Origin: DATGFK01 sp040007395
GTDB lineage: Bacteria; Chloroflexota; Anaerolineae; Aggregatilineales; UBA2796
Direction of reading: 5' to 3'
DNA length: 12,360 nucleotides
Assembly: GCA_040007395.1 (NCBI GenBank)
Contig: JBDTVG010000005.1
Coordinates: forward strand, 1-12,360
The notes under the pieces were generated by a model, which was given only the letters and a program-made list of their open reading frames with translations, did not search any database and was not told the origin of the DNA. This document shows, piece by piece, positions 1-6,221 of the stretch (positions are counted from its first letter, which is position 1; each line of letters starts with the position of its first letter). The position numbers and the translations under genes were made by a program.

Positions 1-45
1 GGGGATAGCGCTTACACATCGAGGTTTTGAGGATTTTGATGCCTG
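1..45. repeat. Left arm of perfect 45-bp inverted repeat
   Basis: Bases 1-45 are the exact reverse complement of bases 267-311. The match begins at the first base of the window, so the repeat probably continues to the left. The inner limit is base 45: the 5-mer GCCTG (41-45) is shared by both arms, then the sequences diverge. Just inside, the DNA resumes normal integrase coding (Ala-Cys-Asp-Phe), whereas bases 1-40 in that frame do not look like integrase. The left arm is therefore the copied-in piece and the right arm is the source. Confidence 0.97.
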
Positions 46-289
46 TGACTTTTTGTTGGTAACCGACCTGCTCTTTCGGCAGCTGTACGCTTTCTTCATC
101 GTGGAGAGCGGCTCGCGCCGAGTGGTCCATGTCGGGATCACGCGCCATCCTAGCCAACTATGGGTAGCCCCGCCGCTGCGCGAAGCAACACCGTTTGGGG
201 CGGACCCAAATATCTCATTCGCCACCACGCTGCGAAGTTCGGCTATTGACCAAATCGCTGATGGCGCAGGCATCAAAATCCTCAAAACC
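41..289 (+). pseudogene. Decayed DDE (rve-type) integrase/transposase fragment
   Basis: The reading frame gives ACDFLLVTDLLFRQLYAFF, then SRRVVHVGITRHP, LREATPFG and finally GAGIKILKT. This is the central part of the integrase catalytic core seen in many IS481/rve-type transposases, normally a protein of about 300-400 residues. The first catalytic Asp is present in CDF (47-49). The middle block, normally YLIRDND.KFG, is out of frame (about 205-240) and reads YLIRHHAAKFG, so the second catalytic Asp is lost. Two compensating frame changes return it to DQIADGAGI. Homology stops after KT at 289; the expected C-terminal block with the catalytic Glu is absent, as is the N-terminal helix-turn-helix part. 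It is a relic with no activity. The family assignment is from motif memory; the decay is visible directly. Confidence 0.8.
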
Positions 290-311
290 TCGATGTGTAA
301 GCGCTATCCCC
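267..311. repeat. Right arm of perfect 45-bp inverted repeat
   Basis: This is the reverse complement of bases 1-45, with a 221-bp spacer between the arms. Bases 267-289 encode the last recognisable integrase residues (GIKILKT) and bases 290-311 are unrelated to the integrase. Since both parts are present in the inverted copy, the integrase had already been truncated at 289-290 when the inverted copy formed. Confidence 0.97.
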
Positions 312-428
312 GGCGTATTTTCGTTTACTTTTTTTTGAGCTAATATTGCGTTTTTATTGCGGTCGTAGCGAAAAAACTCCATCACTATTTTACACTTTTT
401 ACATAAAGTGCCCGGTATGAAAGTGCGG

Positions 429-479
429 GCTAGCTCAGTACACACGCTGATGCAGCCAACAATACAAAACACGCTAGCC
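429..479. repeat. Short inverted repeat GGCTAGC/GCTAGCC
   Basis: GGCTAGC at 429-435 is matched by GCTAGCC at 473-479, with a 37-base loop. The right arm abuts the stop codon of the small minus-strand reading frame at 479. A seven-base stem with such a long loop is weak; it may be chance or a relic of a small element end. Confidence 0.3.
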
Positions 480-673
480 TAATACATCTCATAAATAAGC
501 GCTTCTCCATCATCGCCGCAAACACACCAATCAACGTACCCTTCTAGCGAACTCTTGTGCCCTAAAGTACTTTTTTTCTTGCCTACCCGAATAACAAATA
601 ATCCTGTATCCTTTGGCTCCGAAATTTCAGCTTTAGTCGAGCTATCGTTGAGCCAAAATATTAAACTGTCCAA
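479..673 (-). CDS. Small hypothetical protein or gene remnant (64 aa)
   Basis: The frame would encode a mixed, soluble 64-residue peptide with no recognised domain: it starts near DSLIFWLNDSS, is rich in Lys, Asp and Ser, and ends VCGDDGEALIYEMY. It has a globular-looking composition and is not an obvious shadow of another gene. The only start in reach is TTG at 673, and no convincing ribosome binding site precedes it. The frame stays open upstream to about base 725 without ATG or GTG, which fits a gene that has lost its 5' end. It lies next to the integrase relic, in a region that looks degraded. It could equally be spurious. No function can be assigned. Confidence 0.3.
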   Translation of the reverse strand: MDSLIFWLNDSSTKAEISEPKDTGLFVIRVGKKKSTLGHKSSLEGYVDWCVCGDDGEALIYEMY

Positions 674-676
674 GTT

Positions 677-703
677 AAATCGTCCAAAGTAGCACGATTT
701 TTT
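677..703. other. Small AT-rich hairpin before the acyltransferase gene
   Basis: AAATCGT (677-683) and ACGATTT (694-700) form a perfect seven-base stem with a 10-base loop, followed on the plus strand by three more T residues. It resembles a weak intrinsic terminator, but no plus-strand gene ends just upstream. It might instead be an operator near the start of the gene at 753. The evidence is structural only. Confidence 0.3.
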
Positions 704-752
704 AAAGGATATTACAGATTATCTGGGAAGGAAACCGTCAGGAAAGCTACTT

Positions 753-1901
753 ATGCGAAAACAAATCCACGCCCTAACTGCTTTACGTGCTGTTGCAGCG
801 GCGCTCGTATTCTTTTATCACTTTGTTTATCTACGCAACCCTGTTCCTGCACAAAACGCCATTGAAGCGATCATGCAAAACGGCTTTATTGGTGTCAACC
901 TGATGTTTGTCCTATCGGGATTCTTGCTGACGCTGCGCTATTACGCCAATGTTGAACAAAACAATCTACGCTGGGGAGACTACATCAAGCGGCGGGTTAT
1001 CCGACTTTATCCAAGTTATTTTGTGCTGCTGGCAGGTATTGCGTTACTTGGTGTACCCCTCAATCTTGCCAATGTGACGCTGACTCAGGGTTTTTTTACG
1101 GCCTATTTTCAAACAGGCATTATCAACAGTTGGTCGCTGACGGCTGAAGAATGCTTTTACTTTGTACTGCCTGTGCTGTTATGGATCTTGATCCGCTGCA
1201 AAACACTGCTGTTCAGCACGGCGGCACTCGTGGTCTGGGCGCTAGGGATGCTGGTTGTGGGACTACTGCTAACCTATTGGGCAAAGTCGTCAGGAGTTGG
1301 AGCCAGCGGGGGCTTCATGGACGACTACTTTTTCACCCTCAGTCGAACCTTTTTCGGCTTCTGCATCGAGTTTGCGATTGGCATGGTCGCCGCGCTGATC
1401 TACCGACGGCGTGGTGCTTATGGGGTTGCGGTGTCAACCTTACTGACAGTGATCAGTCTTGTGGGTATTGCTGGCTGCATCTATCTAATGACCCTGTACC
1501 CCGATTCGCTGTCAGTGCGTGAGTTGAGATATGCCGTGTCTGTCTTCTGCGGCATATTGATCTTCGCGCTGACTTGCGAAAAACTGTTCCTCTCGCGGCT
1601 TCTGTCGTGGTCGCCGTTTGTTTACTTGGGAAGGCTCTCTTACGGGCTATATCTTATTCAGCTTACACAGATTGTGTGGTTTATGGCAGATTGGCCTGTA
1701 CTGATGTTCTACGCAGGCTGCAATGCCGCCAGTGCTTTGCTCTATCACCTGATCGAAGAGCCGACACGCAAGCTGTTCCTGAAGCGACGCACTCCAGCGC
1801 CAGTTCTTGTCGCTGTGCCACAGCCTATACTGGCGCAACCTTCCTCGGAAAGCCCAGCCTACGATTACTATTATCCCGTCAACATGAAGGTGAATGAGTG
1901 A
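753..1901 (+). CDS. OafA/YrhL-type membrane acyltransferase (Acyl_transf_3)
   Basis: This 382-residue protein belongs to the acyltransferase-3 family, integral membrane enzymes that move acyl groups (often acetyl) onto sugars, lipids or surface polymers. Family marks are visible: ALTALRAVAAALVFFYHF with the conserved His at residue 23, then GFIGVNLMFVLSGFLL (44-58), the basic KRRVIRLYPSYF (79-90), and SWSLTAEECFYFVLPVL (126-142). About ten hydrophobic segments fill residues 10-340. A cytoplasmic-looking Pro/Ala-rich tail follows (about 343-382, KRRTPAPVLVAVPQP onward), with no SGNH hydrolase domain attached. Length is normal for the single-domain type. ATG 753 is preceded by AGGAAAG (740-746) at good spacing, and the His motif close to the N-terminus supports this start. 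The gene stands alone, so the acceptor cannot be inferred. Family is sure; substrate unknown. Confidence 0.95.
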   Translation: MRKQIHALTALRAVAAALVFFYHFVYLRNPVPAQNAIEAIMQNGFIGVNLMFVLSGFLLTLRYYANVEQNNLRWGDYIKRRVIRLYPSYFVLLAGIALLGVPLNLANVTLTQGFFTAYFQTGIINSWSLTAEECFYFVLPVLLWILIRCKTLLFSTAALVVWALGMLVVGLLLTYWAKSSGVGASGGFMDDYFFTLSRTFFGFCIEFAIGMVAALIYRRRGAYGVAVSTLLTVISLVGIAGCIYLMTLYPDSLSVRELRYAVSVFCGILIFALTCEKLFLSRLLSWSPFVYLGRLSYGLYLIQLTQIVWFMADWPVLMFYAGCNAASALLYHLIEEPTRKLFLKRRTPAPVLVAVPQPILAQPSSESPAYDYYYPVNMKVNE

Positions 1902-1955
1902 GTCATTCCTAGCTACCCTTTCGGGGTGGGCAGGCAACGCCTCCTACAGCCAATA

Positions 1956-1983
1956 TGTCGGGCGAGTCTGGACTCGCTCGACA
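1956..1983. repeat. 28-bp near-perfect palindrome (REP-like or operator)
   Basis: TGTCGGGCGAGTC (1956-1968) faces GACTCGCTCGACA (1971-1983) across a two-base centre. Only one of 13 pairs is not Watson-Crick, and it would be a G-U wobble in RNA. It lies 54 bases past the acyltransferase stop and about 70 bases before the next promoter. There is no T-run after it, so it is not a classical intrinsic terminator. A smaller stem, AGGC-AAC-GCCT, sits just upstream around 1931-1941. The pair resembles dispersed palindromic repeats or a dimer-binding operator. The structure is seen; the role is inferred. Confidence 0.65.
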
Positions 1984-2027
1984 ACTCAATAGTGCAAATA
2001 CCTATTTCCGAATATGCCCCTATCCGC

Positions 2028-2059
2028 CTGACAATTTCTGCCGCAAACTCTGCTATAAT
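2028..2059 (+). promoter_or_regulatory. Sigma-70-type extended -10 promoter for the DUF operon
   Basis: A perfect TATAAT at 2054-2059 is preceded by TG one base upstream (2051-2052), giving an extended -10 element. A -35-like CTGACA lies at 2028-2033, but the 20-base spacing is longer than optimal; an extended -10 can tolerate a poor -35. Transcription would start near 2066, leaving a leader of about 64 bases before the ATG at 2130. This is the clearest promoter in the window. Confidence 0.6.
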
Positions 2060-2129
2060 GCGAACTGGGTGAGGCTTCCGCGCACGACCAAGCGGCTTGT
2101 CAAATTGTGGTGGGCAACAGGAAAGCATA

Positions 2130-3182
2130 ATGCAAAGATCAAAATTCGAGTCTCTTCGTCCTTCGACTATGCTTGAAGTGCTGGATCGCACCTTTCGTAT
2201 TTATCGTGACAACTTCGCAACATTCATTGCTCTAGTAGCTCCTATCGCTGTGATCGAGACCATTATTAATGTAGTAAACAGCTATTGGTTGACCAGCCGT
2301 ATGAGTCAGGCCGGGTTTAACCCCAATTCGCTACGCGGCACGAGCGGAGATACGGCGGCATTGAACGCATACATTAGCCAAGTCTTTGGCGCTTTGTTTC
2401 TGACGATCATTATTACCCTTATTGGGGCGTTTATTCAGGGGGTGTTGATCAACGGGCCGTTGACATATATTGTGTCGGAGCGCAATCTGGGGCGTTCAGT
2501 AACGGTGCGTGGCGCGTTCAATGCTGTTCGGGGCAAGCTTGGCAAACTGGCGGGTGGCTTATTTTTGTATTATGTGATTATCGTTGTGCTGACGATTGGT
2601 TTGGCCTTCACCCTGTTTCTGTGCGGATTGGGCGTTGGCATTTTGGTCTACATTATCGTTGCGCTGCACGCCTTTCTGGCTCCTGTGTTAATCCTTGAAA
2701 ATGTCAGCATCTCGCAAGGGATGAGCCGAGCGTGGTCACTGGCAAAATCGCGTTTCTGGCCTGTTTTTGGTCTGACCGCCGCCGTCACGATCATCTCGTA
2801 CATTATAGCCTTCGCCTTGAGCACGACGGGATCGTTGGTAACAAATGGTACGATTGCCCCGGCCTCGTTCGGTGTGGCGCAGGTCGTGCGAATCGTACTG
2901 AATGCGTTGGTCGCAATTGTTCTTGCACCAGTCCTGCCCATTGGCTATACGCTGCTGTATTACGATGCGCGGATTCGGCTCGAAGGGCTGGATATTGCGC
3001 TCCAGAATGTCGATTCAGCCGCGCCACGCCCGTCCGATCTAGTCTCGCCACCGCCCGTAGGTAGCACATTCTCTCGCGACGATTTAATCAACATGGGTAT
3101 TCTGGTTGCCGGGATGTTTATTCTGGTGTTGCTGTACTTCTTTGCCATTTACAGTTTAGTCGGCAGCGTTTCGCAATTCTGA
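2130..3182 (+). CDS. Multi-pass membrane protein, DUF7847/GPDPase membrane-domain-like
   Basis: This 350-residue integral membrane protein starts SLRPSTMLEVLDRTFRIYRDNF, a common opening of proteins annotated as 'glycerophosphoryl diester phosphodiesterase membrane domain' or DUF7847. About six hydrophobic segments are visible (near residues 30-50, 85-108, 145-182, 212-232, 255-278 and 322-345). The block IGYTLLYYDARIRLEGLDIAL (271-291) is the family's typical end of the membrane part. No phosphodiesterase catalytic domain is present, so no enzyme activity should be assumed. ATG 2130 is chosen because AGGAAAG lies just upstream; a TTG 11 codons earlier has no ribosome binding site. It is the first gene of an operon with the DUF4129 and DUF4350 genes, 25 bp before the next start. 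Function unknown; likely an envelope membrane partner of those proteins. Confidence 0.85.
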   Translation: MQRSKFESLRPSTMLEVLDRTFRIYRDNFATFIALVAPIAVIETIINVVNSYWLTSRMSQAGFNPNSLRGTSGDTAALNAYISQVFGALFLTIIITLIGAFIQGVLINGPLTYIVSERNLGRSVTVRGAFNAVRGKLGKLAGGLFLYYVIIVVLTIGLAFTLFLCGLGVGILVYIIVALHAFLAPVLILENVSISQGMSRAWSLAKSRFWPVFGLTAAVTIISYIIAFALSTTGSLVTNGTIAPASFGVAQVVRIVLNALVAIVLAPVLPIGYTLLYYDARIRLEGLDIALQNVDSAAPRPSDLVSPPPVGSTFSRDDLINMGILVAGMFILVLLYFFAIYSLVGSVSQF

Positions 3183-3207
3183 TAACAAGCCGATTTTGAA
3201 GGTTGGC

Positions 3208-4212
3208 GTGGAGCAGCAGCCATTGTTATTTAACTATCCACCGAGACGATCAAGTGCTGGCCTTGTCTTCAAGCTGATCGCGATCTTGATCATGCTAATC
3301 TGCGTGCAGTTTGGGGTGGCTAGGGTTCATGCGGAGCCGTTGGACGAGCGCGATTTTTGGCAGCGTTTGCAGCAAACCAGCAGTGCGCTGCAACAGGCAC
3401 TTGCTCAGCCAAGCCAGCGTAACGCATTGCTGGCGAATGTGCGTGGCTTGTGGCAATCAGTGGATTCAGTACGGCTTGGTGATGGCACAGTGATCGCGGT
3501 GGATTTGCACTGGCTGGTCACAGGTCTATCGGATGAGGAATCGGAGTCAACACAGCAGTTGGCGAACCATGTTCAGGCGTTGCTGGCCTACCACCAGCGG
3601 CAAGGGGGCAGAATCATCGATGCCAATGACTCGCTGGAAACGCTGAAACGTGTCCTGCAAGATCCACGTTTCAGCTATCCAGAAGTCACGCCTACTGCGA
3701 TTCCAACGCCGGAACCCGCAACGCAGCAACAAGATCAAAATGCCGATGAATCTCCATTAGCCAAACTGCTGACAGCGCAAATCGGGCAATTGCTGTTGGT
3801 CATCAGCGGCATTATCGCCGTATTTGCACTGCTGGTTTATTTCGGGCGCAACTTGCGGGTGCAGCGTGCGGTATTGCCGCCTGCCGAGGAAATCGATGAT
3901 CCCACCACTTCCGAGGAAGCGAACGATCTCGCTTCTGGTTCCGAGGCATCGCAAGATTACCGCCGTGCGATCCGTTTCTTGTATCTGTCGAGTTTGCTAC
4001 TGCTTGATGAACGCGGCTTGATCCACTATGACCGGAGTTTGACTAACCGCGAACATCTACGGCAGATCATTGATAAACGTGAATTGAGCGAAGCCTTGCG
4101 TCCAGTGGTCAATACCTTTGATCGCGTCTGGTATGGGTTTGCGCCCGTCGATGAGGCGCTGTATCAGGAGTTTCGCCAGAACGTCGAACGGCTTCGGCAG
4201 GTTACGCCATGA
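3208..4212 (+). CDS. DUF4129 domain protein (membrane-anchored)
   Basis: The C-terminal 80 residues of this 334-residue protein match the DUF4129 pattern: YRRAIRFLYLSSLLLLDERG, then SLTNREHLRQ (277-286), and VVNTFDRVWYG (about 300-310). An N-terminal hydrophobic segment (about 19-36, ending near HAEP) acts as signal or anchor. A second one (about 194-214, QLLLVISGIIAVFALLVYFG) leaves residues 37-190 outside the cell and the DUF4129 part in the cytoplasm. The outer part is Gln/Ala-rich and ends in a Thr/Pro linker (PTAIPTPEPATQQQDQ). I prefer GTG 3208, preceded by GAAGG (3198-3202) at five bases; a TTG at 3196 has no such site. Its stop overlaps the next ATG by four bases (ATGA), so the two are translationally coupled. 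Role unproven; DUF4129 proteins are often found near MoxR/DUF58 genes or fused to transglutaminase domains. Confidence 0.87.
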   Translation: MEQQPLLFNYPPRRSSAGLVFKLIAILIMLICVQFGVARVHAEPLDERDFWQRLQQTSSALQQALAQPSQRNALLANVRGLWQSVDSVRLGDGTVIAVDLHWLVTGLSDEESESTQQLANHVQALLAYHQRQGGRIIDANDSLETLKRVLQDPRFSYPEVTPTAIPTPEPATQQQDQNADESPLAKLLTAQIGQLLLVISGIIAVFALLVYFGRNLRVQRAVLPPAEEIDDPTTSEEANDLASGSEASQDYRRAIRFLYLSSLLLLDERGLIHYDRSLTNREHLRQIIDKRELSEALRPVVNTFDRVWYGFAPVDEALYQEFRQNVERLRQVTP

Positions 4213-5366
4213 CCAGCACAACCCCTACAACACTATCGCGGCTGAGCGATTTGCAGTTGTTTGTGTACGCGGTAATTGCCCTGATCATTATTGGCGTAGT
4301 CGTCGCGCTGTTTGGTTCAGGGCCGGGAGCGCCTGCTTTGAGTATACGCAGCACCGATCCTGATGGGGCGATGGCGCTACGGCTGTGGCTGGAAGGCAGC
4401 GGTTTCACCGTCAAGGAAATGCTCGATAATCCGGTCAGCCTGAATCAGGAGAATGCCTTTCTAGTTCTCAATCCGCTGGAACACTATTCCAGCGCCGAAG
4501 CCCTGATTGTGCGCGATTGGGTACGCAAGGGACGTACCTTGATCGTTGCTGGCGAACCCGATGCAACCAGCGATCTGTTGGCGGCGTTCAATGTGTCGCT
4601 GCTACCGCTGTATGTCAATACTCCTTCAGTGGCCGAGTCTAGCCCAGTGCTGCTTGCACCGCCTGTCGATAATGCCCGCGCCGAACCGATCTTCGCGATC
4701 AGTACGACTCGGCGCGATGTTGTGTTTCATGCTTACAGCGGCACAACGCCGGTCTTGGCTTCGTTCAACGAAGGCCGCGGTACCGTCTGGGTATCGGGCG
4801 TATTGCGCCCTTTTTCCAATCGCGGCTTGCACGACTCCAACAATGCACGACTGATCTTGAACATGCTGTCGCGAGTTGACCATCAGGGCGTGCTCACCTT
4901 TGACGAGGCGCGACACGGCTTTGGCGTAACCCGCAGCCTTCAGGCATGGCTGTTTACCACGCCACCCGGTTGGAGCATCTTGATCACGCTGGTGTTGACC
5001 ATGACCTTTTTAGCACTGCGAGGGCGGCGGTTTGGGCGGGCGGTACCACTGCCCAATGAGCGCTTGCGGCGCGAACCCGTCGAATACATTCAGGCGATGG
5101 CGAACCTATTCCGGCGGTCAGGCCAGCGCACGGAGATGCTCAACCACTATCGCGGACAATTACGCCGGCGGCTCTCCGAACGCTACGCTATCGATCCCCG
5201 CCTGAGTGATGTAGAATTCGTCAAGACCATTGCCTTCCGTGATCCGACTTTGGACGAAGGTGAATTGCGCCGCCTGTTTGCAAGGCTTTCGCGACAGTCA
5301 ATTAGCGAAGCTGAACTGCTCAGTACGGCCTCAGCGGTTGAGGTGTGGTTGAGAAAATTAGCCTGA
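4209..5366 (+). CDS. DUF4350 domain protein
   Basis: This 385-residue protein has an N-terminal membrane segment (about 17-36), an extracytoplasmic DUF4350 domain (about 40-240), a second membrane segment (about 253-271, GWSILITLVLTMTFLAL) and a basic cytoplasmic tail (272-385). DUF4350 marks include DPDGAMALRLWLEGSGF, DWVRKGRTLIVAGEP (103-117), NEGRGTVWVSG and NNARLILNML, and FDEARHGFG (231-239). The domain resembles a glutamine-amidotransferase-like fold, but I see no catalytic Cys-His pair; the ligand is unknown. Start ATG 4209 shares ATGA with the stop of the preceding gene. The stop TGA is directly followed by the stop of cdsA on the other strand. It probably forms a membrane complex with the two upstream gene products (inference from operon and shared topology). 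Confidence 0.87.
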   Translation: MTSTTPTTLSRLSDLQLFVYAVIALIIIGVVVALFGSGPGAPALSIRSTDPDGAMALRLWLEGSGFTVKEMLDNPVSLNQENAFLVLNPLEHYSSAEALIVRDWVRKGRTLIVAGEPDATSDLLAAFNVSLLPLYVNTPSVAESSPVLLAPPVDNARAEPIFAISTTRRDVVFHAYSGTTPVLASFNEGRGTVWVSGVLRPFSNRGLHDSNNARLILNMLSRVDHQGVLTFDEARHGFGVTRSLQAWLFTTPPGWSILITLVLTMTFLALRGRRFGRAVPLPNERLRREPVEYIQAMANLFRRSGQRTEMLNHYRGQLRRRLSERYAIDPRLSDVEFVKTIAFRDPTLDEGELRRLFARLSRQSISEAELLSTASAVEVWLRKLA

Positions 5367-5369
5367 TCA
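5364..5369. other. TGATCA: back-to-back stop codons of convergent genes
   Basis: The palindrome TGATCA supplies TGA to the DUF4350 gene on the plus strand (5364-5366) and TGA to cdsA on the minus strand (5367-5369). The convergent coding regions have zero bases between them, so any terminator must lie inside the opposing gene. Confidence 0.95.
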
Positions 5370-6221
5370 ATGCAGCAGTAGGATCAAATACAAGGCGGGA
5401 CCAGCCAACAGCATCCCATCAACGCGATCCAGCAAGCCACCATGACCGGGGAGTATATCGCCTGCGTCCTTGACGGAGAACGAACGCTTGATCAACGACT
5501 CCAGTAGATCTCCGACGACGGTCAAGGTAGAAATGGCGAAATTGGCGATTAGCGCCAATTGGACTGGAAAACCGACCCATAGCGCCAGAATAAGGCCAAA
5601 CGAAAATCCACACACCAGCCCGATTAGTGCGCCCTCAATTGTTTTACTAGGCGAGATCGTTGGCGCGAGTTTGTGCCGCCCGAACATTCGACCCCCAATG
5701 AGTGCCAATCCATCGGTCGTCCAATTGTTGGCAAACGCGAGGGCAGTCCATTCCACACCACGATCCATACCACGAACAGCGATTATTAGCGTCAGGGGAA
5801 TCCCGATATACAGTGCGCCCAACGTGGCATAGACGAAATTCCGCAGTAAAAACTGACGCTTCGATCCACTGGTGAACAGGGATCGTGCCGCTTGAACTAT
5901 CAGAAACGCCAAAAATACTGCTGCTAAGATCAGGTAGTTGTTGATTCTAAAGCATAAAAAACAAGCAAGTGTAATCAGGATCATCCCGGTTAGACCAACC
6001 AGACTTTTGGGAATAATCATGTGCCACAGTTCGCGCACACACAGCAGCGCCACCACAATTACAAATGTGTCCCACAGGGGCGTGCCGAAATAGACTATCG
6101 CCAGCATGAAGGGAATACCGAACAGCGCGGTAGTCAACCTGCGGCGGAAGTCTGACCCACGAAATACCCGTGTAGCCGTGTTTAAAAGTTTTGGTCTAGC
6201 CACTCGAACATCTTGGTCCAT
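5367..6221 (-). CDS. cdsA: Phosphatidate cytidylyltransferase (CDP-diacylglycerol synthase)
   Basis: CdsA joins CTP and phosphatidic acid to give CDP-diacylglycerol and pyrophosphate, the branch point for phospholipid synthesis in the inner membrane. The 284-residue protein has many hydrophobic segments and the full family signature near the C-terminus: SLIKR (242-246), KD (251-252), LPGHGG (257-262) and DRVD (265-268), preceded by GDLLES with the metal-binding Asp238. KLAPTISPSKTIEG (184-197) is also typical. Length is slightly above the usual 260-280 because of about 25 extra hydrophilic residues at the N-terminus. ATG 6221 lies inside the 3' end of the alpha/beta hydrolase gene (40-bp overlap) without a clear ribosome binding site, so translational coupling is likely. 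A TTG at residue 29 is an alternative start that would remove the overlap, but it also lacks a good site. All key residues are present. Confidence 0.95.
   Translation of the reverse strand: MDQDVRVARPKLLNTATRVFRGSDFRRRLTTALFGIPFMLAIVYFGTPLWDTFVIVVALLCVRELWHMIIPKSLVGLTGMILITLACFLCFRINNYLILAAVFLAFLIVQAARSLFTSGSKRQFLLRNFVYATLGALYIGIPLTLIIAVRGMDRGVEWTALAFANNWTTDGLALIGGRMFGRHKLAPTISPSKTIEGALIGLVCGFSFGLILALWVGFPVQLALIANFAISTLTVVGDLLESLIKRSFSVKDAGDILPGHGGLLDRVDGMLLAGPALYLILLLH

Noticed and set aside
1..311. Inverted repeats as ends of a complete small transposon
   Set aside because: The right arm is partly integrase coding sequence and the arms meet the interior at a microhomology, with no target-site duplication visible; a foldback copy explains it better.
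424..456. tRNA-like start (GGGCTAGCTCAGT resembles a D-arm)
   Set aside because: No matching D-stem 3' arm, anticodon arm, TTC loop or acceptor stem follows at the right distances.
2097..2129. TTG start 11 codons upstream of the first operon gene
   Set aside because: No ribosome binding site; ATG 2130 has AGGAAAG at good distance and the family N-terminus begins there.
1955..2176. 73-codon plus-strand frame across the palindrome and promoter
   Set aside because: No ribosome binding site or domain; it overlaps a clear promoter and the start of a real gene in another frame.
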